A stretch of DNA of 64,000 nucleotides from Durusdinium trenchii (GCA_963970005.1 CAXAMN010027395.1:415318-479317), one strand, 5' to 3'. Positions 12,338 through 23,902 are shown, counted from the stretch's first letter. Made by a program: numbers and translations. The notes: generated by a model not told the origin, from the letters alone.

Positions 12338-12862
12338 GTGAGGATGCGGGAACTTTGCAGCTTCTGAGACTTGCCCAGAAAACCTCCGCAGAGCCAAAAG
12401 GGCAGAAAACTGGTGGCCATTGGTGGACCACCCGACCAGTAAAGGAACGGGCCATCCATTTTCTCTTGACGGGCATGCATTTAACCTCCTGTTAGAGCTG
12501 TGGGACTTAAGACCTGCAGGTGATGTTGGCAACTTGCCAAGAGGATTTTGGATTGTTCAAACCGCTGCACTCTGTTGTTGTAGTTTCTTTTATCGTGTGC
12601 TGCATGCTTGCCCTTTAAAGGATGTTGGATGCTACAGATGTTCATCCACGAGCGATGTACGTACAGCGAGCACATGATTTATCATTGAATCCTCCACGAT
12701 GTATCACTGGATGATGTGTTTCTTTTTTTAATAGTTTGGTTATGTTGTACAGTGGATCTGGTTTGTAGTGAACAATAATAGTGAACATGTTTATATCGCT
12801 GGATTTTGGTTGTTTGACGGTGGATGAGACCATCGGCCACATCCTGCGGTCTCTCCTTGCAG

Positions 12863-12931
12863 GCTGCACGTGCAGAGGCTGAGCTGCAGAAGGAGGACGC
12901 CCAGACAGCGAAAGAGGCGAGCATCCTGGCA
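12863..12931 (+). CDS. Coiled-coil exon AARAEAELQKED
   Basis: Sixty-nine bases, phase 0 to 0, with a pyrimidine-rich acceptor (CTCTCCTTGCAG) and a GTACGG donor. Reads AARAEAELQKEDAQTAKEAS then ILA. The opening AARAEA is shared with the exon at about 18660. Confidence 0.75.
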
Positions 12932-13544
12932 GTACGGCGCCAGGGGATCAAATCACAAAGCACCAACAGTATAGCAACAGGACAATTGAAATCATCGCGT
13001 TGTTGTGGTACTGTACGAGGTGGAAACACCAATTGAATATGAAACCATGACCGGCCATACTGGTTTAACATGTTTTAACTGTGGGAACTCTTCAATGTCC
13101 AATGACAGTTTCCAAGAACACTGTTGAAACACATGTCCAAACATGTGTGAGTGTTTATATAACTTATAACCATACTGATTCACAACAACCAACAGTGATG
13201 TTCACCTGTTTAATTGTAGTACTCTGTGTCAGGATTTTTTGGTTCGAACTTATACAAATGTTTAACAATCCATGTGATTCTGGAAGAACATATTCAAATG
13301 CTCTTATAAAGGTGTTGGAATGCCTGGGAGATGCCACGACCGTTCAATTGATTCGCCTCGTTTGGGCGGGGGGCAGTTGGTTCATGTTGAATGAACGGGT
13401 CCAGACATGTCCAGACATCCTGCAGGTGGCGAAGTCAATGAACACATACAACCACCATCGCATGGACCGAAACACTCTCCCTATCCCAAAAAGGGTTCAT
13501 GTTGATTATTGGACTGACGGGGACCGACGGGATTCTTTTGCCAG

Positions 13545-13601
13545 GCGGAGCACCGGCAAATGGAGCTGAAAGAGGCCCACATGTTCGGCTGGACAGAAAG
13601 A
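13545..13601 (+). CDS. Coiled-coil exon AEHRQMELKEAH
   Basis: Fifty-seven bases, phase 0 to 0, acceptor TTTTGCCAG and donor GTATGT. Reads AEHRQMELKEAHMFGWTER. Helical first half; the MFGW part is unusual for a rod and may be a local break. Confidence 0.65.
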
Positions 13602-14185
13602 GTATGTGTTCTCTATTTTTTGGGAGCAGGGGACACGCCTTTGAGCAGGGGACACGCGGAACATGCAAGAAGGTTGAACAAAAGAACTGTTGGCATACAG
13701 GTCACAGTTGTTGGAGGGAGACCCCCAACCACTCGTCATTTTGTTTAGTGTAAGTGCGTGTTTTGCATGAACTATGTATTGGTGGTGATACAGTATTGTG
13801 TTATAGTAAGTATATATATATAGTATATAGTCCATTGATGCTGCTTGATTCTGAGACAAGTCGGCTTGGGGTTCTTTAGCATCCACAACTTAGCCAGGGA
13901 TCTAAAGGTCCGCTCATGTACCTGTGACTATAGGAGTACAATAGAGTGCAAACTGGAAAAAAAATGAAATACATAATTCTTTGCAGGTCTGTGCTGCCTG
14001 TGCTGTACTCGCCTTGTCACTATGCAGGGGCACAGCACATGCTCAGCACAGCTCCAAGACTCCAAGACATCCGAACCAGCTCTTCTTGGTACATGAGAAC
14101 AGCAAGTTCGTTGAAACCTGGTGGGTGTTTCCAAGGCCGTTGCCACCTGGGCATCTCGGGGCCCGGTTCCTGGCACGGCCGCGAG

Positions 14186-14248
14186 GTGGCCGAGCAGCAA
14201 CTCAAGGAGCTCCAAGAGATGCTTTCGGCGGAGCGGCAAAAGCGGGAG
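14186..14248 (+). CDS. 63-nt coiled-coil exon QQLKELQEMLSAERQ
   Basis: Exactly 21 codons, three heptads, phase 0 to 0, with a GC donor (GAG|GCACAT). Reads VAEQQLKELQEMLSAERQKR and one more E. Clearly related to the exon at about 31760 in cluster II (KQLSELQEQLSGERQSK). Without a GC donor the frame would run into TAG at 14258. Confidence 0.7.
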
Positions 14249-14565
14249 GCACATGCGTAGCGACGCTGTGATTGGGGGATTGGTGTAGTTTTGGTCAGAG
14301 AGGTGTGGGTGTGGGTGTGTGAAGTTGGAAGGTTTAGGTCAGTAAAGTGGACTGAACACCGGAGTGTTGCACACCAAACCGATCGTGTTTGTTCTCACCG
14401 CAGAGACTTTCAAGAACTGGGTCCTGTGGATCTCTCCCTTTCTTTTGACCCCTAAGAAAAGACTCCGTCAACCCATTCATGGGTGACTCCGTCAACACCA
14501 TTTCAGTCGACTCAGGCCCACTGCCCACTCAAGGGCCACTCGACGTCCCAGCCATGTGGGCGCAG

Positions 14566-14628
14566 GAGGCGCAGCAAGAGGAGGGCAGAAAGCTGGCGGC
14601 TGCAATGGAGGCTTCAGAGAGCCTGCAG
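14566..14628 (+). CDS. 63-nt coiled-coil exon EAQQEEGRKLAAAM
   Basis: Exactly 21 codons, phase 0 to 0, acceptor GGCGCAG and GC donor (CAG|GCACTG). Reads EAQQEEGRKLAAAMEASESL and one Q. If a downstream GT is used instead, the exon ends near 14645. Confidence 0.65.
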
Positions 14629-15109
14629 GCACTGAGAATGAGGCGGTATTTTCCATCCTCTATATACTATGTCCTCTATATACTAAGTCCCAACTCATTT
14701 TGGGGCACTAGTCCTATCTCATTTGAACCTAGTAACTAGTATATTGAAAAATGTGTCCAACATAATGGGAGATTTGGAATTTTCAGAATCATTCTATGAA
14801 AGATTCCGCATTTGATGGAGTACGCCTCCCATTGGCACAGTTGGCCGAGGAAGGTCTTGGGATTCAGAACCATAATACAGTGGGATTTCGCAGAGATGTG
14901 TTGCATGGTGAGGATATTTTGCTGCCATCAGAATAGATAAGATGTGGCTTCATAACAGGGAGGATAGGGCGGGTGTTCAGCGAGTACCTGCATCGAGCAT
15001 ATTCATGTTTGAATTTGCTTTGACCCACAGACATGTGGGTTTTCTCAACACAAATCTGTCCATATGGAAATGTTTGTCCTGTGGCTTCGCCTTCATGAAG
15101 ACCGGCCAG

Positions 15110-15205
15110 GCGAAGTTGAGTGCAAGCGAGAAGGCTCAAGAAGAGGCACTTCAAAAGGTACATCAGCTGGAAGAGGAAAGGATAAAGCTCCAGAAAGACC
15201 TAGAG
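15110..15205 (+). CDS. Coiled-coil exon ending in LQKDLE
   Basis: Thirty-two codons from the acceptor GGCCAG to a GA donor (GAG|GACGGC). Reads AKLSASEKAQEEALQKVHQL, then EEERIKLQKDLE. Matches the end of the exon at 11345. Without a GA donor the frame stops at 15230. Confidence 0.65.
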
Positions 15206-15677
15206 GACGGCCTTTTCCTACCAGGGCACTGATAAGGCACAGATTGTACCCGTTCGGTTTTCCAAGATGTCGATTGGGTGGAGTTGACAATTTGGCAACT
15301 TGTTTGTTGTCTCCCAATAATCGAACAGCTGGTTGGGGGGATTTGACGGCCAGGCGGACATCCCTTGACCCATTCTTTCACATGATTTCGACAAAATGAT
15401 CTCCCATCAAAGGATGTCCAATTGTGGTGTTGAATGGAAGTCCACACGTAATATCATGTAACTAGTAGTAATTAGTGTGGGGTAGTCTAGCCCCTGGCAT
15501 GGTTCTTCTTCAAGCGGATGGCCCTGGTCGTCCTCACGTATTGGGTCTCCTTGCTGTTTGGAGGTCGCTGTGACAAGTTGCGTTGGCATCTATGCAGTTG
15601 CGTTTCTGATATTCATCAGGGATTGTGCCTGCGCCCAACAATCAGCCAAAGCTGTTAATGTTTGGGTCTGTTTTCAG

Positions 15678-15830
15678 GATAAGGTTCTGCCTGAAGTCCA
15701 AGGCCAAATCAGCACACCGACGCGTCCAGGACGCCACGGCGCGCGCAGCACATGCGGCGAGCGCGCCGAGTCCGGAGGGCGCGGGCAGCGCGGAGAGGCC
15801 CAGTCCGGAGGGCGCGGCTGCCCTTTCCTC
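15678..15830 (+). CDS. Possible GC-rich exon, frame uncertain
   Basis: Much richer in G and C than its surroundings. One frame reads AKSAHRRVQDATARAAHAAS, then a proline/alanine-rich part carrying two copies of a PSPEGA-like word from a short tandem duplication (CAGTCCGGAGGGCGCGG). More than one frame is open, so the coding frame is not certain. Confidence 0.35.
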
Positions 15831-16162
15831 AGGCGTCCAAGCGGTGGGGCTACCGGGCGTTGGTTGGTTTGGTTTGGAAAAGAAAAGGGCCTACAAATTA
15901 CAAAGGAGTGTTGGGTGCAATGAAGAGGCAGATTTGCAACCGTTGTTGGTGGAAGGGGTTTGCCAATATGTGTTTAGTTTGGGCTTGAAGACTTGCAAAC
16001 AAGTTGACAGAAATAAGCAGTGACATAACTATAACTGTAATTATCGACCAGCGTGGTTTTCAAATGTTTTCAATTGTTATCAATTTGTTGCCTAAAACTG
16101 AACACCCAGAGTCTGGTTGCGCATGTCACCATCAGAGTTGGGTGAACGTGGCTTCGGCACCG

Positions 16163-16280
16163 GCACGGCGAGGTTCGGCCAATCTGGCGGACTTGCTTTA
16201 CGAAGCCACCAGTCGTCGCGAGGAGGCGGAGCGCGGAATGCGCGGAATGCGCGGAATGCGCGATGCTGTGGATCGATGTG
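16163..16280 (+). CDS. Possible exon with GMR tripeptide repeats
   Basis: One frame reads LADLLYEATSRREEAERGMR followed by two more GMR units. The repeat comes from three tandem copies of GGAATGCGC at about 16237-16263. No clear acceptor was found, so exon limits are approximate. Confidence 0.4.
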
Positions 16281-17019
16281 GGGAGACCCCGCATGGTAGA
16301 CATATATCAGAGTGTTCCAAGAATTCTGAGCTATATAGTGGCTTAGCGTTGGGCATGGGCAAAAATATTCAATATCGTCCATATCACGTTGGAAACACCT
16401 TGTGAATCTGGAAGGGGGATCTCTGAGCCAGAGAAGTTTGGGGCTAAAGTCGTTTGGCCTCATGTTTTTCCTTGCCAAGCGGTGTGGTTGCAGGATGATC
16501 TCCAATGTAAACTTGGTTCGTTTCAAGAAGAGAAAATGCTTTGTTTCATGTTGGTACATGTATGGAGACATTGCAATATGTTCACCGTTTTGGCAACAAG
16601 ATGAAGCACTCCAGGATAACATTGGTTGACGCTGAGATATATAACTGGGGGATCATACGGGACTTGTTTGTGTTTTGTTGCCACATTCAAGTGATTGCCT
16701 CTACAAACCGCTCATGCGTTTCTGTCGTGAAAGGTCTTTTCAGCAAATCCAAGTAGCATGGGATCAGACTGCCCTTTTTTTGCATTCCTCAAAAGCCGCC
16801 CCTATACATAGATGAAGATGCAAGTGTTTTTTGAATCGCTATATAAGGCTCTTTGAGGTCTCATGATGGTTGTTTGGTTGATTTTCCACGTTGGTTTTGC
16901 AACCTTCTTCACACAAAGTTCACTTCGCAGTAGGGTCAATGCACACTTTTAAGGGCCAAATGAGGTTCCAGTGCCTGGTCGTGCTTGCCATTCAGTGCAT
17001 GAGCTCTTTGTCGGTTTAG
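16281..17019. other. Intron-like AT-rich stretch
   Basis: No exon or repeat array is seen; chance open frames only. Probably an intron of the coiled-coil gene. Confidence 0.5.
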
Positions 17020-17071
17020 GCCGTGAGGGAGCGACATTTGCGTGAGCAGTACCAAGAGGCGCAGACCCACG
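17020..17071 (+). CDS. Coiled-coil exon AVRERHLREQYQEA
   Basis: Begins after the acceptor TCGGTTTAG and reads AVRERHLREQYQEAQTH, ending at a GTGCAA donor in phase 1. Charged helix with few hydrophobic residues. Read-through would stop at TGA about 26 bases later. Confidence 0.6.
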
Positions 17072-17642
17072 GTGCAAATCGGCCACTGGCGGGGTGACGG
17101 GTTTGCTGGTGACTTACTCTAATCCCCTCGGGATCATCCAGGTGACTGAAGATATGCTGTTTGTTTCCTGCCGTCAAGGGAGGGTTAACAAATCCAAACT
17201 GGTCAAACATCCACAGGGCCTCCCCCAATAATACACCTGTCCACAATCCACAGCTTGCAAGTTTCACCTTTGGAATAGGGTAATAGTATTCCAAGCCGTA
17301 GCAATCCGCCAAATTCATGCAAATTCCCCTTTAGGAAACAACCCACTGCAGTTTTCTTTTGGTTGGGATGAGCATGCAATTGTGCAGCGTTCCGCCTTTT
17401 GGCCTTGACTGCATCCAATGATTGCTTTTGGAGCCATCCAATCAAGTCGTTGACGGAATTCCCATGACTCTCAACTGCCTCAACTCTCAACCTAAAGCAA
17501 ACAAATCAACAGATGTTAAATCGGCGTAAAATGAAAGAGGCATAAAGAGGCCATGTTTATTGGAATATGTGTTGTCCAAACAAAGAAAATAGTGTAATCC
17601 GAATTTTTAGACCCATAGTTCTCAGTTGAACCCTGATGTTCC

Positions 17643-17797
17643 GTGGCCGGGCTCGTCGAAGCGACGCGTGAACACCGGGCACCGGGCACTGGCGAGGCCT
17701 TGGATAAGGTGGCAAAGGACTTCCGGGAACACCAACCTGTGCTGATCAGTCGGAGCCCCTGCGAAGTTGAGAGAGATAGGGAAGAATTGGGGATGAA
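17643..17797 (+). CDS. Possible exon, acidic and basic helical
   Basis: Open frame with coding-like composition, including GLVEATREHRAPGTGEALDK and VAKDFREHQ and VERDREELG. Exon limits cannot be fixed; the true exon may be shorter, for example from a GAG at about 17697. Confidence 0.35.
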
Positions 17798-18120
17798 CAC
17801 TTCCGGCTGGTGCATTGTGAAGGGATTGGGACTTTATGCAGTCAGGTAACCCCACTCCGTAGCAAGAAATCATCACGTTGGTCGGAGCAAATTCTTGTAT
17901 CTGCTTCAGTGTGGACTCTTACTGCGTGGAAGGACAACCCAGGCATACCCTTGCGCATGCTTGCGCATGCTTGTAGCGAAAGCCTCTCAGATTGACCATC
18001 GAGAGTTTTTTCATGTTCGAGATTCAGATGGATCAGGATTCGGATAGGAAGCATCATTCCCCCCCAATAGGAAGCACTTGCAATGCTTCCCTGCAAGGGA
18101 AGCACCAAGGTCAGCGTCAG

Positions 18121-18186
18121 GAAGCACAGAGACTGAAGACTCTGACGGTGAAGCTGACTCAGCAAAACGAGGGACTGCTGGAACGC
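18121..18186 (+). CDS. 66-nt coiled-coil exon EAQRLKTLTVKLTQ
   Basis: Exactly 22 codons, phase 0 to 0, acceptor GCGTCAG and donor GTCGTA. Reads EAQRLKTLTVKLTQQNEGLL then ER. The length equals the B exon of the cassette described at 51.5-61.7 kb. Confidence 0.7.
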
Positions 18187-18312
18187 GTCGTAGTCCCAGA
18201 GAAGCAGAGGGGACCTTCAGCGCCGTTTGATTTGAGATTATACATTTTAATTTTACACTATAGATGCTTTATCATGTCACAAAAAGTGCGATTTGGCCTA
18301 ATTAGTGGCCAG

Positions 18313-18374
18313 GCAGCTGGAGTTCAAGAGCAGCACCGTGATGCTTCTCGAAGGACCAACGAAGTTTCAAGGCG
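18313..18374 (+). CDS. Polar exon AAGVQEQHRDASRR
   Basis: Acceptor GTGGCCAG, donor GTAAAG, phase 0 to 2. Reads AAGVQEQHRDASRRTNEVSR. Mostly polar. A shift of the acceptor by four bases gives a different frame (LEFKSSTVMLLEG), so the frame needs support from transcript data. Confidence 0.5.
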
Positions 18375-18659
18375 GTAAAGCCAAGGCATAAGATGAGCAT
18401 GTCGGGGTTACGACCCAGTTTCAAGTAGTTCAGTTGCAATCTGTAAGAAAGACCCAGTCCGTTTGAGAAATCCCGCCACTCCCCAACACTATCTTGCAGG
18501 ACTCCTTCCGGAGGATTTTGCTTATGCACATGTGCGGATACATCCTACATAGATCCGTGCGCAGCAACCATGCATACGTGCGCATGTTTCACGCCAACGA
18601 AGCCACTCCGGGCGTTTGTGCCCTTCCAACGAACCGGGAGTGGCTCATCCAACGGCAAG

Positions 18660-18703
18660 CAGCCCGTGCCGAGGCTCAGCAGCTTCAACGCCGGAGCGAA
18701 GAG
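18660..18703 (+). CDS. Coiled-coil exon ARAEAQQLQRRSEE
   Basis: Reads ARAEAQQLQRRSEE to a GC donor (GAG|GCCGAG). The bases upstream also encode AA, so the match to AARAEA in the exon at 12863 extends across the boundary. Downstream sequence turns GC-rich and repetitive. Confidence 0.55.
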
Positions 18704-19297
18704 GCCGAGGCGGGGCGATGGAGCGGGGGCGATGGAGCGAACGTCACCGGTTGGGCCAGGGTGGTGTTGCAAGTTTCTTTTGGGCAGGTGGTTGGAAAGA
18801 TAATTTGGTTGTGGGTTGGGTTTTACCAGGTGTTGAATTCTTTGTATCTTGGAAACTTCTGTGCCGTCTTGTGGGAACTGCTGGTGGCTAGCCCCTGCTG
18901 GGTCTTGCCGCTCAAGACCACTTTGAGCAAGGCTGCGGCTACTTCTTGAAGTCGTGACCGGGTCTTGCCACCTCTCTAGCATAGGCTAGCCGAGCCACCT
19001 GCAACAAGAAGGCTTATATAGTCAACTATACAAGTGTGCTGAGAGCGCTTTACCTGAAGACAGGCTCAAGGACCTCGCAGGCCTAACTTGCCAAGAAGTC
19101 AAAAAAGGTGATGGTAGTCTGTTGGGGCAATGGATGATTTGGGCCGCTAGAACTCCAGATTGTTCGGTCATGCAAAGATTGGCCGAGTCGCTCCCTGGAT
19201 TGGTGTGTTGAGATGGATTGTCAGCTGCGGAGTTGGGGGTGAAGCACTTGACAGACAGGTGCCGTGCACTTGCCAGAGTTTCCTGTGAGTGCGCCAG

Positions 19298-19434
19298 GCT
19301 GGTGTCAAGAAGGCAGCTGAGTCTCAGAAGATCTTGGAAAACTATGTTTGGGCCCAAAAAGATGGACTGCACCCTGGTACTGCTCCAGAAGAACGGGATG
19401 AGTCGGGGGTGCGGATGGGTGCGGTGGCAGAAAG
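19298..19434 (+). CDS. Exon AGVKKAAESQKILENY
   Basis: One hundred and thirty-seven bases, phase 0 to 2, acceptor GCGCCAG, donor GTATTT. The first part is helical (AGVKKAAESQKILENYVWAQ); the second part (PGTAPEERDESGVRMGAVAE) is more loop-like. One of the longer exons of the cluster and well framed. Confidence 0.65.
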
Positions 19435-19875
19435 GTATTTAGACCCCAACCACTGTTTGTTGTTTAAGTTCTCCTTTTTTTCAGGGCCTTATGAATTGCA
19501 AGACACGGGCTGAATCTATAAACGATATAATAAGATAATATAAGTTGTTTGTTGCACTTGTTGACTTGCTGGCACGTGCATAAGTCATAAGTCCAATAAA
19601 ATGATAGACACGAAAAGATCGAAAAGCAACACACGGTCAGTTGCTCGGGTTCAAGCCTTGACTCTGTGGGGAGATCTGGCAGCACGGAACTGTAGCTACA
19701 AACTCCCCCATCTATATGCATTTCCTGAGCATTTTGTCTATTGTATACCCACCAGATCCCACCAGTACCCCCCAATATGGACCAGTGTTGCCTCAGAAAA
19801 CACCTTGCCACCCGATGCTCCGGCGTCGGTCGCTCCGGTCGCTCCGTCTCACCTCGGTCGCTTTACGGGTCTGAG

Positions 19876-19931
19876 ACCGAGGTCCGGGAGGTGGCGGACC
19901 AGCTGACGGTGTTGCTGCACGAGAATCGCAT
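19876..19931 (+). CDS. Coiled-coil exon with TVLLHEN motif
   Basis: After the acceptor GTCTGAG it reads TEVREVADQLTVLLHENR. The 3' end is set tentatively at a GTCGGG donor. Related to the TVLLHQN exon at 11087. The flanks are very GC-rich, with the palindrome GGTCCGCGGACC close downstream. Confidence 0.55.
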
Positions 19932-20227
19932 GTCGGGACACCCGGTCCGCGGACCGCGGAGCGGACCGGGACCAGAGTCGGCGCAGTCGGCGCGACCGGC
20001 GCACGGACGTTGAGTTTGAGGACACTAGGAGTTTTGACTCGAACAGTTGGATACAGTAACGGCTTATGTGTCTCTTTGAAACACTGCTGAACCAATCAAC
20101 CGTTGTTTTACTAAGGATGGTATAGACTACAAACTAGGTCAACCTTTCTTTTGGTCAACCAGAATGCTAGAAAGACCAACCTTGGGTTGCTCATATCCTT
20201 TCCAGAACCATTTTGATGTTCACCCCC

Positions 20228-20301
20228 TGGCCCTACTACTAGTAACAAGAAGCTAAAAGGAGCTCTTGGCATCGCTACTAGGAGCAAGAACGCTACTAGG
20301 G
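20228..20301. repeat. ACTAGT-word repeat copy, reverse orientation
   Basis: Carries CTACTACTAGTAACAAGAAG, GGCATCGCTACTAGGAGCAA and CGCTACTAGG, the reverse complement of the words at 551-814. Confidence 0.75.
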
Positions 20302-20935
20302 AGATCCCTTGGCTGATCGCGGAGGCTCACTGGCGCGATCCCTGCGAAAGCCACGGACCCTCAGGCGGAGCTCGCAGGTTGGTGACCCTGTTGGTTGCGA
20401 AGCTCCGTAAGGTTGCTAATAAGTTATATAAGCAGTTAAACATGTTAAACAAGTTTGTCAAACAAGTTGATATGCAGGGGACTCGTTTTAAAGGGCTTGA
20501 AAGATGCCGAGGGTTCTATTTTCGTCGATGGTCTATTAAGGGGTTTTGTGAACTGGTTATGGGTAACCTGAGCAGCATGAGTAACCCCAACCAATTGACA
20601 TCAATTGACAGTCAGACGGGTGGAACATGGCTGGGTCGGACAAGCTACAGTCAATCGATGTTTGCTCGATGGCTATGATGGCTTTGAGTTTGACCAGGAT
20701 GTTTGAAAACGCGACCATCCTTGCTGTTGCAAAATGCTAGTGCTACCACAATGTTTACAGAAAGTAGAGATGACGAGACAGGACCGACTTGCAAAGGCAA
20801 ACAAATTCTGATACCGGCTATATTGAAGACCAAGGCATTTCTCCACATACATTACGTTGGAGAACTTGCGTATTTCATGACCAGTTCCGAGTGGCGCCCC
20901 AAACCGCCTCTCATCTCCCATTTTGCTCTTCGCAG
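20302..20935. other. No supported gene
   Basis: AT-rich intron-like sequence with chance open frames only. Confidence 0.5.
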
Positions 20936-20980
20936 GGCTGCGAAGCGCAGAAGCGGTCGTTCCGCACCATCCAGGACACC
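20936..20980 (+). CDS. Short exon GCEAQKRSFRTIQDT
   Basis: A strong pyrimidine-rich acceptor (TTTTGCTCTTCGCAG) precedes GCEAQKRSFRTIQDT, ending at a GC donor (ACC|GCAAGC). Fifteen codons, phase 0 to 0. If read further it stops after about seven more codons. Confidence 0.5.
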
Positions 20981-21108
20981 GCAAGCGGCCGCAAGCGTTG
21001 AAAGGGCCCACCCAGCCCTGCTGAGTCTCCCAATCCTCAGCACATCCCAACACCTGATGTTCAGTCACTGAAGCTGAATTGTCAGCACCTGATGCTGGCT
21101 TAGCTGAG

Positions 21109-21236
21109 CATGGACTAAACTCGAGGAATATTTGTCCAGCAGATTCCAACGGATGACTGATGGAGAAGCTCCACCAGATGAAGATGCACCGTACTTGCGG
21201 GGCAAAGAAACCTGGAACCGGGACATGTTGAGCGAG
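21109..21236 (+). CDS. Exon EEYLSSRFQRMTDGEAP, not coiled-coil
   Basis: Phase 1 to 0 with a good GTGAGA donor. Reads TKLEEYLSSRFQRMTDGEAP, then an acidic patch (PDEDAPYLRG) and KETWNRDMLSE. This globular-looking segment differs from its coiled-coil neighbours. The donor leads directly into a (GA)n run at 21237-21260. Confidence 0.65.
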
Positions 21237-21381
21237 GTGAGAGAGAGAGAGAGAGAGAAAAGAAAAAACACAAAATAGCAGAGAATGAGAGATTGGGAGA
21301 AAGCCCCAACCACCCAAAGCCGCCAGAACAGTACATCAAGAAACAGTTGTTCCAGGATGATGATGATGACGACGACGACAA
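21237..21381. repeat. Simple repeats: (GA)n then (GAT/GAC)n
   Basis: A (GA)n tract of about twelve units at 21237-21260 and a (GAT)n(GAC)n tract at about 21357-21379. Ordinary microsatellites inside an intron. Confidence 0.8.
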
Positions 21382-22345
21382 ATCAGTGTGTTTTTTGTTC
21401 GTAGACTGCTGCATCATTGATTGTCCTTGTACGTACACCAATTGAAAGCCACAAGGTTTCTTGGAACCTTGCAGTACCCTTATGGTTAGTTCTGTGCTGC
21501 TGTGTTATCATTTGCTTGGGAAGAAGGTGCGCGGAAGAAAAGCACCAAAACCGCATGTTCGAAATCCGAGCATCACCGCGATGTCATGTTTTCTAGGAGT
21601 TGGTGGACCAGAACCTCTCGTTGCGGCGCTCCATCGCGCAGGGAGCGTCCGGGTACTCAGTCTTTTGGTCGGACGTGAACTAGCTGTTCTTCCAGGCGTC
21701 CAGTAACCTCAGTGGCAGCCCCTTGGGTGGCCATTGGGTGGATTACGCCAGTTAGCCAACTCAAGCATGTGGGAATGATAAGCAATACAACAGTACCTTT
21801 TTCCGAAGCTAGCGTAGCCGTCGCAGAAGTGTTATGGGACGCAAAAGTCCAGAATTTAGTGGCCGAAGTCTTCAAAGCAAATACGGGTGGTTTAGTTCAA
21901 TTTCAATGATTGACTGACATGTACCCTTTTTTCACTGATGCTTTTCTATGTTTTTCTACTTGTCGGCTTGAAGCCGTTCGTGGTGGTAGTAAGGTGGGCA
22001 GGGACGAAAGCAACATGTGCATCGATAGAACTTTGTGAACGAGGGGCAAATTTGTTTGCTTTTGCATTCGCCTGGAAGCAAGATGACACATCCCAGCCAG
22101 GCATGGGACCATGAGGCCATTTCTCAGTTTTGAAGCGTCCACGGCGTCCACGTACGTTCCAAGTCTATCCTGAGAAGAAGTCCAAACCTTTCAGAGGCAA
22201 AATGATTGTCCTGCGGTTTCTCTCAAGAAACAGGACTCGGAACTCCGACCAGATCGTTTGTTTGTTCCATTTACTGTTCGCATTTGGCAGAGGCATGTCT
22301 CAGGGCTTCTGACACATCGACACTTTGTCCTGAGGAGCCAAGAAG
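21382..22345. other. No supported gene
   Basis: Intron-like; an open frame near 21700-21909 lacks coding character. Confidence 0.45.
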
Positions 22346-22392
22346 GCGAGCAGAGAGAGCTTCAAGTCCTGCGCGAGCAGAACCACCAGCTG
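22346..22392 (+). CDS. Coiled-coil exon EQRELQVLREQNHQL
   Basis: Acceptor CCAAGAAG; reads EQRELQVLREQNHQL to a GC donor (CTG|GCGCGG). Perfect heptad spacing of leucines. Confidence 0.65.
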
Positions 22393-22999
22393 GCGCGGAA
22401 ACGAAACGGATTGCGGTGGCGGGGTGTGGCCAGGTTTGGGGAGCATGGGAAGAAATGGGAAGATTGAAGACTTGCATGGATCAGATTGATTCAGAGTTGG
22501 ATCACTCCATTGGACCATTTGCATCTCCCAAACAATAGAGGTAGATCAATATGAGGAAAGGTAAATATATAGATACAACTTTCAACGGTTTGGGTTCTTG
22601 CAGCTTGCAGACTGAATCTACGTTTTGCTTCTGTTAATTTGTACCCAGCCCCGTAACCTTATGCCCCAATTTGACTTAACAAATGTTGCGATTCTAGCCA
22701 CTACATGAACAAGCTCTCCCTTGGAAAACAATTTGCCCATGTCTTTCCAGCATTGGTTTGATGACACAATTCTGAAGAACAACTCTGAAACCATCCTTCT
22801 CATGGCCCATCGAGTGCTCAAGTCTGGGCTGAAGCCAAAAGCCGCCATTTGTTGTTGCTGGGAATCCGGCATGTGTCTCACCTTTCTACTTGCACTGCCA
22901 CAGGTCCATGTTATTCTAGCCTTATTGATGCTTTATCAAGGTCATATGACCCTGGATACCAGTCCAGCACGCCTTTAGGGGACTTGCATGAAATGCGAG

Positions 23000-23113
23000 G
23001 AGGAGAACGCCCCGGCGGAAGCTCGGTACGCCATCGACTCCATCGGCCGCCGGAAGGATACCCAGTTGACAGAGCAAGAAACCAGGCACGCCAGCCATTT
23101 GGAGGAGCCTTGA
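23000..23113 (+). CDS. Exon EENAPAEARYAIDSIGRRK
   Basis: Opens EENAPAEARYAIDSIGRRKD and continues TQLTEQETRHASHLEEP to an in-frame TGA at 23111. A GC donor inside the last third may end the exon earlier. Charged, partly helical. Confidence 0.55.
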   Translation, partial: EENAPAEARYAIDSIGRRKDTQLTEQETRHASHLEEP

Positions 23114-23420
23114 GCACATATGATGACATAGCCTTGACCTCTTAAAGGCTTAAACAACAAGAAGTGCAACGCCCAACGCGTCCTGCACTTTGGGCTGCCT
23201 CTCAGAGCTGAGAATGAAATTATCATACGCTCCAGTGGAAGACAAAAAAAACTATTGGACTAAATTATGTAGGTAAAGATGTTCAAAGAAACATAGCAGG
23301 CAGATCATCGAATAGAGGCCGGTAGGTGTTTCACCTGATAAGTGGCTGACATCCCAGTTATTAGTGATAGGATGCGATAGGTGTCTCAATTGGATCTGGG
23401 GAGAAAGTGCACCGCTGCAG

Positions 23421-23483
23421 GAGCTACGAAAGCGAGTGCTGGACTTGGAAGCAGAGAGCGACATGGCTGAAGTGAAGTTGCTG
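23421..23483 (+). CDS. 63-nt coiled-coil exon ELRKRVLDLEAESDM
   Basis: Exactly 21 codons, phase 0 to 0, acceptor CGCTGCAG and GC donor (CTG|GCTGGT). Reads ELRKRVLDLEAESDMAEVKL plus L. Third 63-nt exon of cluster I. Confidence 0.7.
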
Positions 23484-23902
23484 GCTGGTCGTTTCGTCGT
23501 TTCGGTCTAATTTGGATCGTTTTTTTTTGTAGGTAGTCTGCCTGCTTTGATAGACCATTGTTTGTGGGCTCAAGTTGCAAGTCTGGCAATGCATTGAACA
23601 ATTATTCCTTCCGTTCAATAAACTGGATTGTGAACTGTGAACCCAATTATCCTCTACCAGTGAGATGCATTTCTCATCATTTCTCACTTCGTAAGTTTGA
23701 GGTGACAACGAGATGTTTTTCTTTTTCATCTCATCTACCAGTCCGATTTGACTTCACCCATGACCGGACAGCTGTATGTTTCGACCGGACAGCTGCGGAC
23801 AGCTGTATCTCCTTGAACCTTTGGAGAGATTGGATGCGTCTGTTGAACCCAACAAGCAAGTCACGTACCTGTCATATTCGCGCGCGGCCTTCAGGGGACA
23901 AG

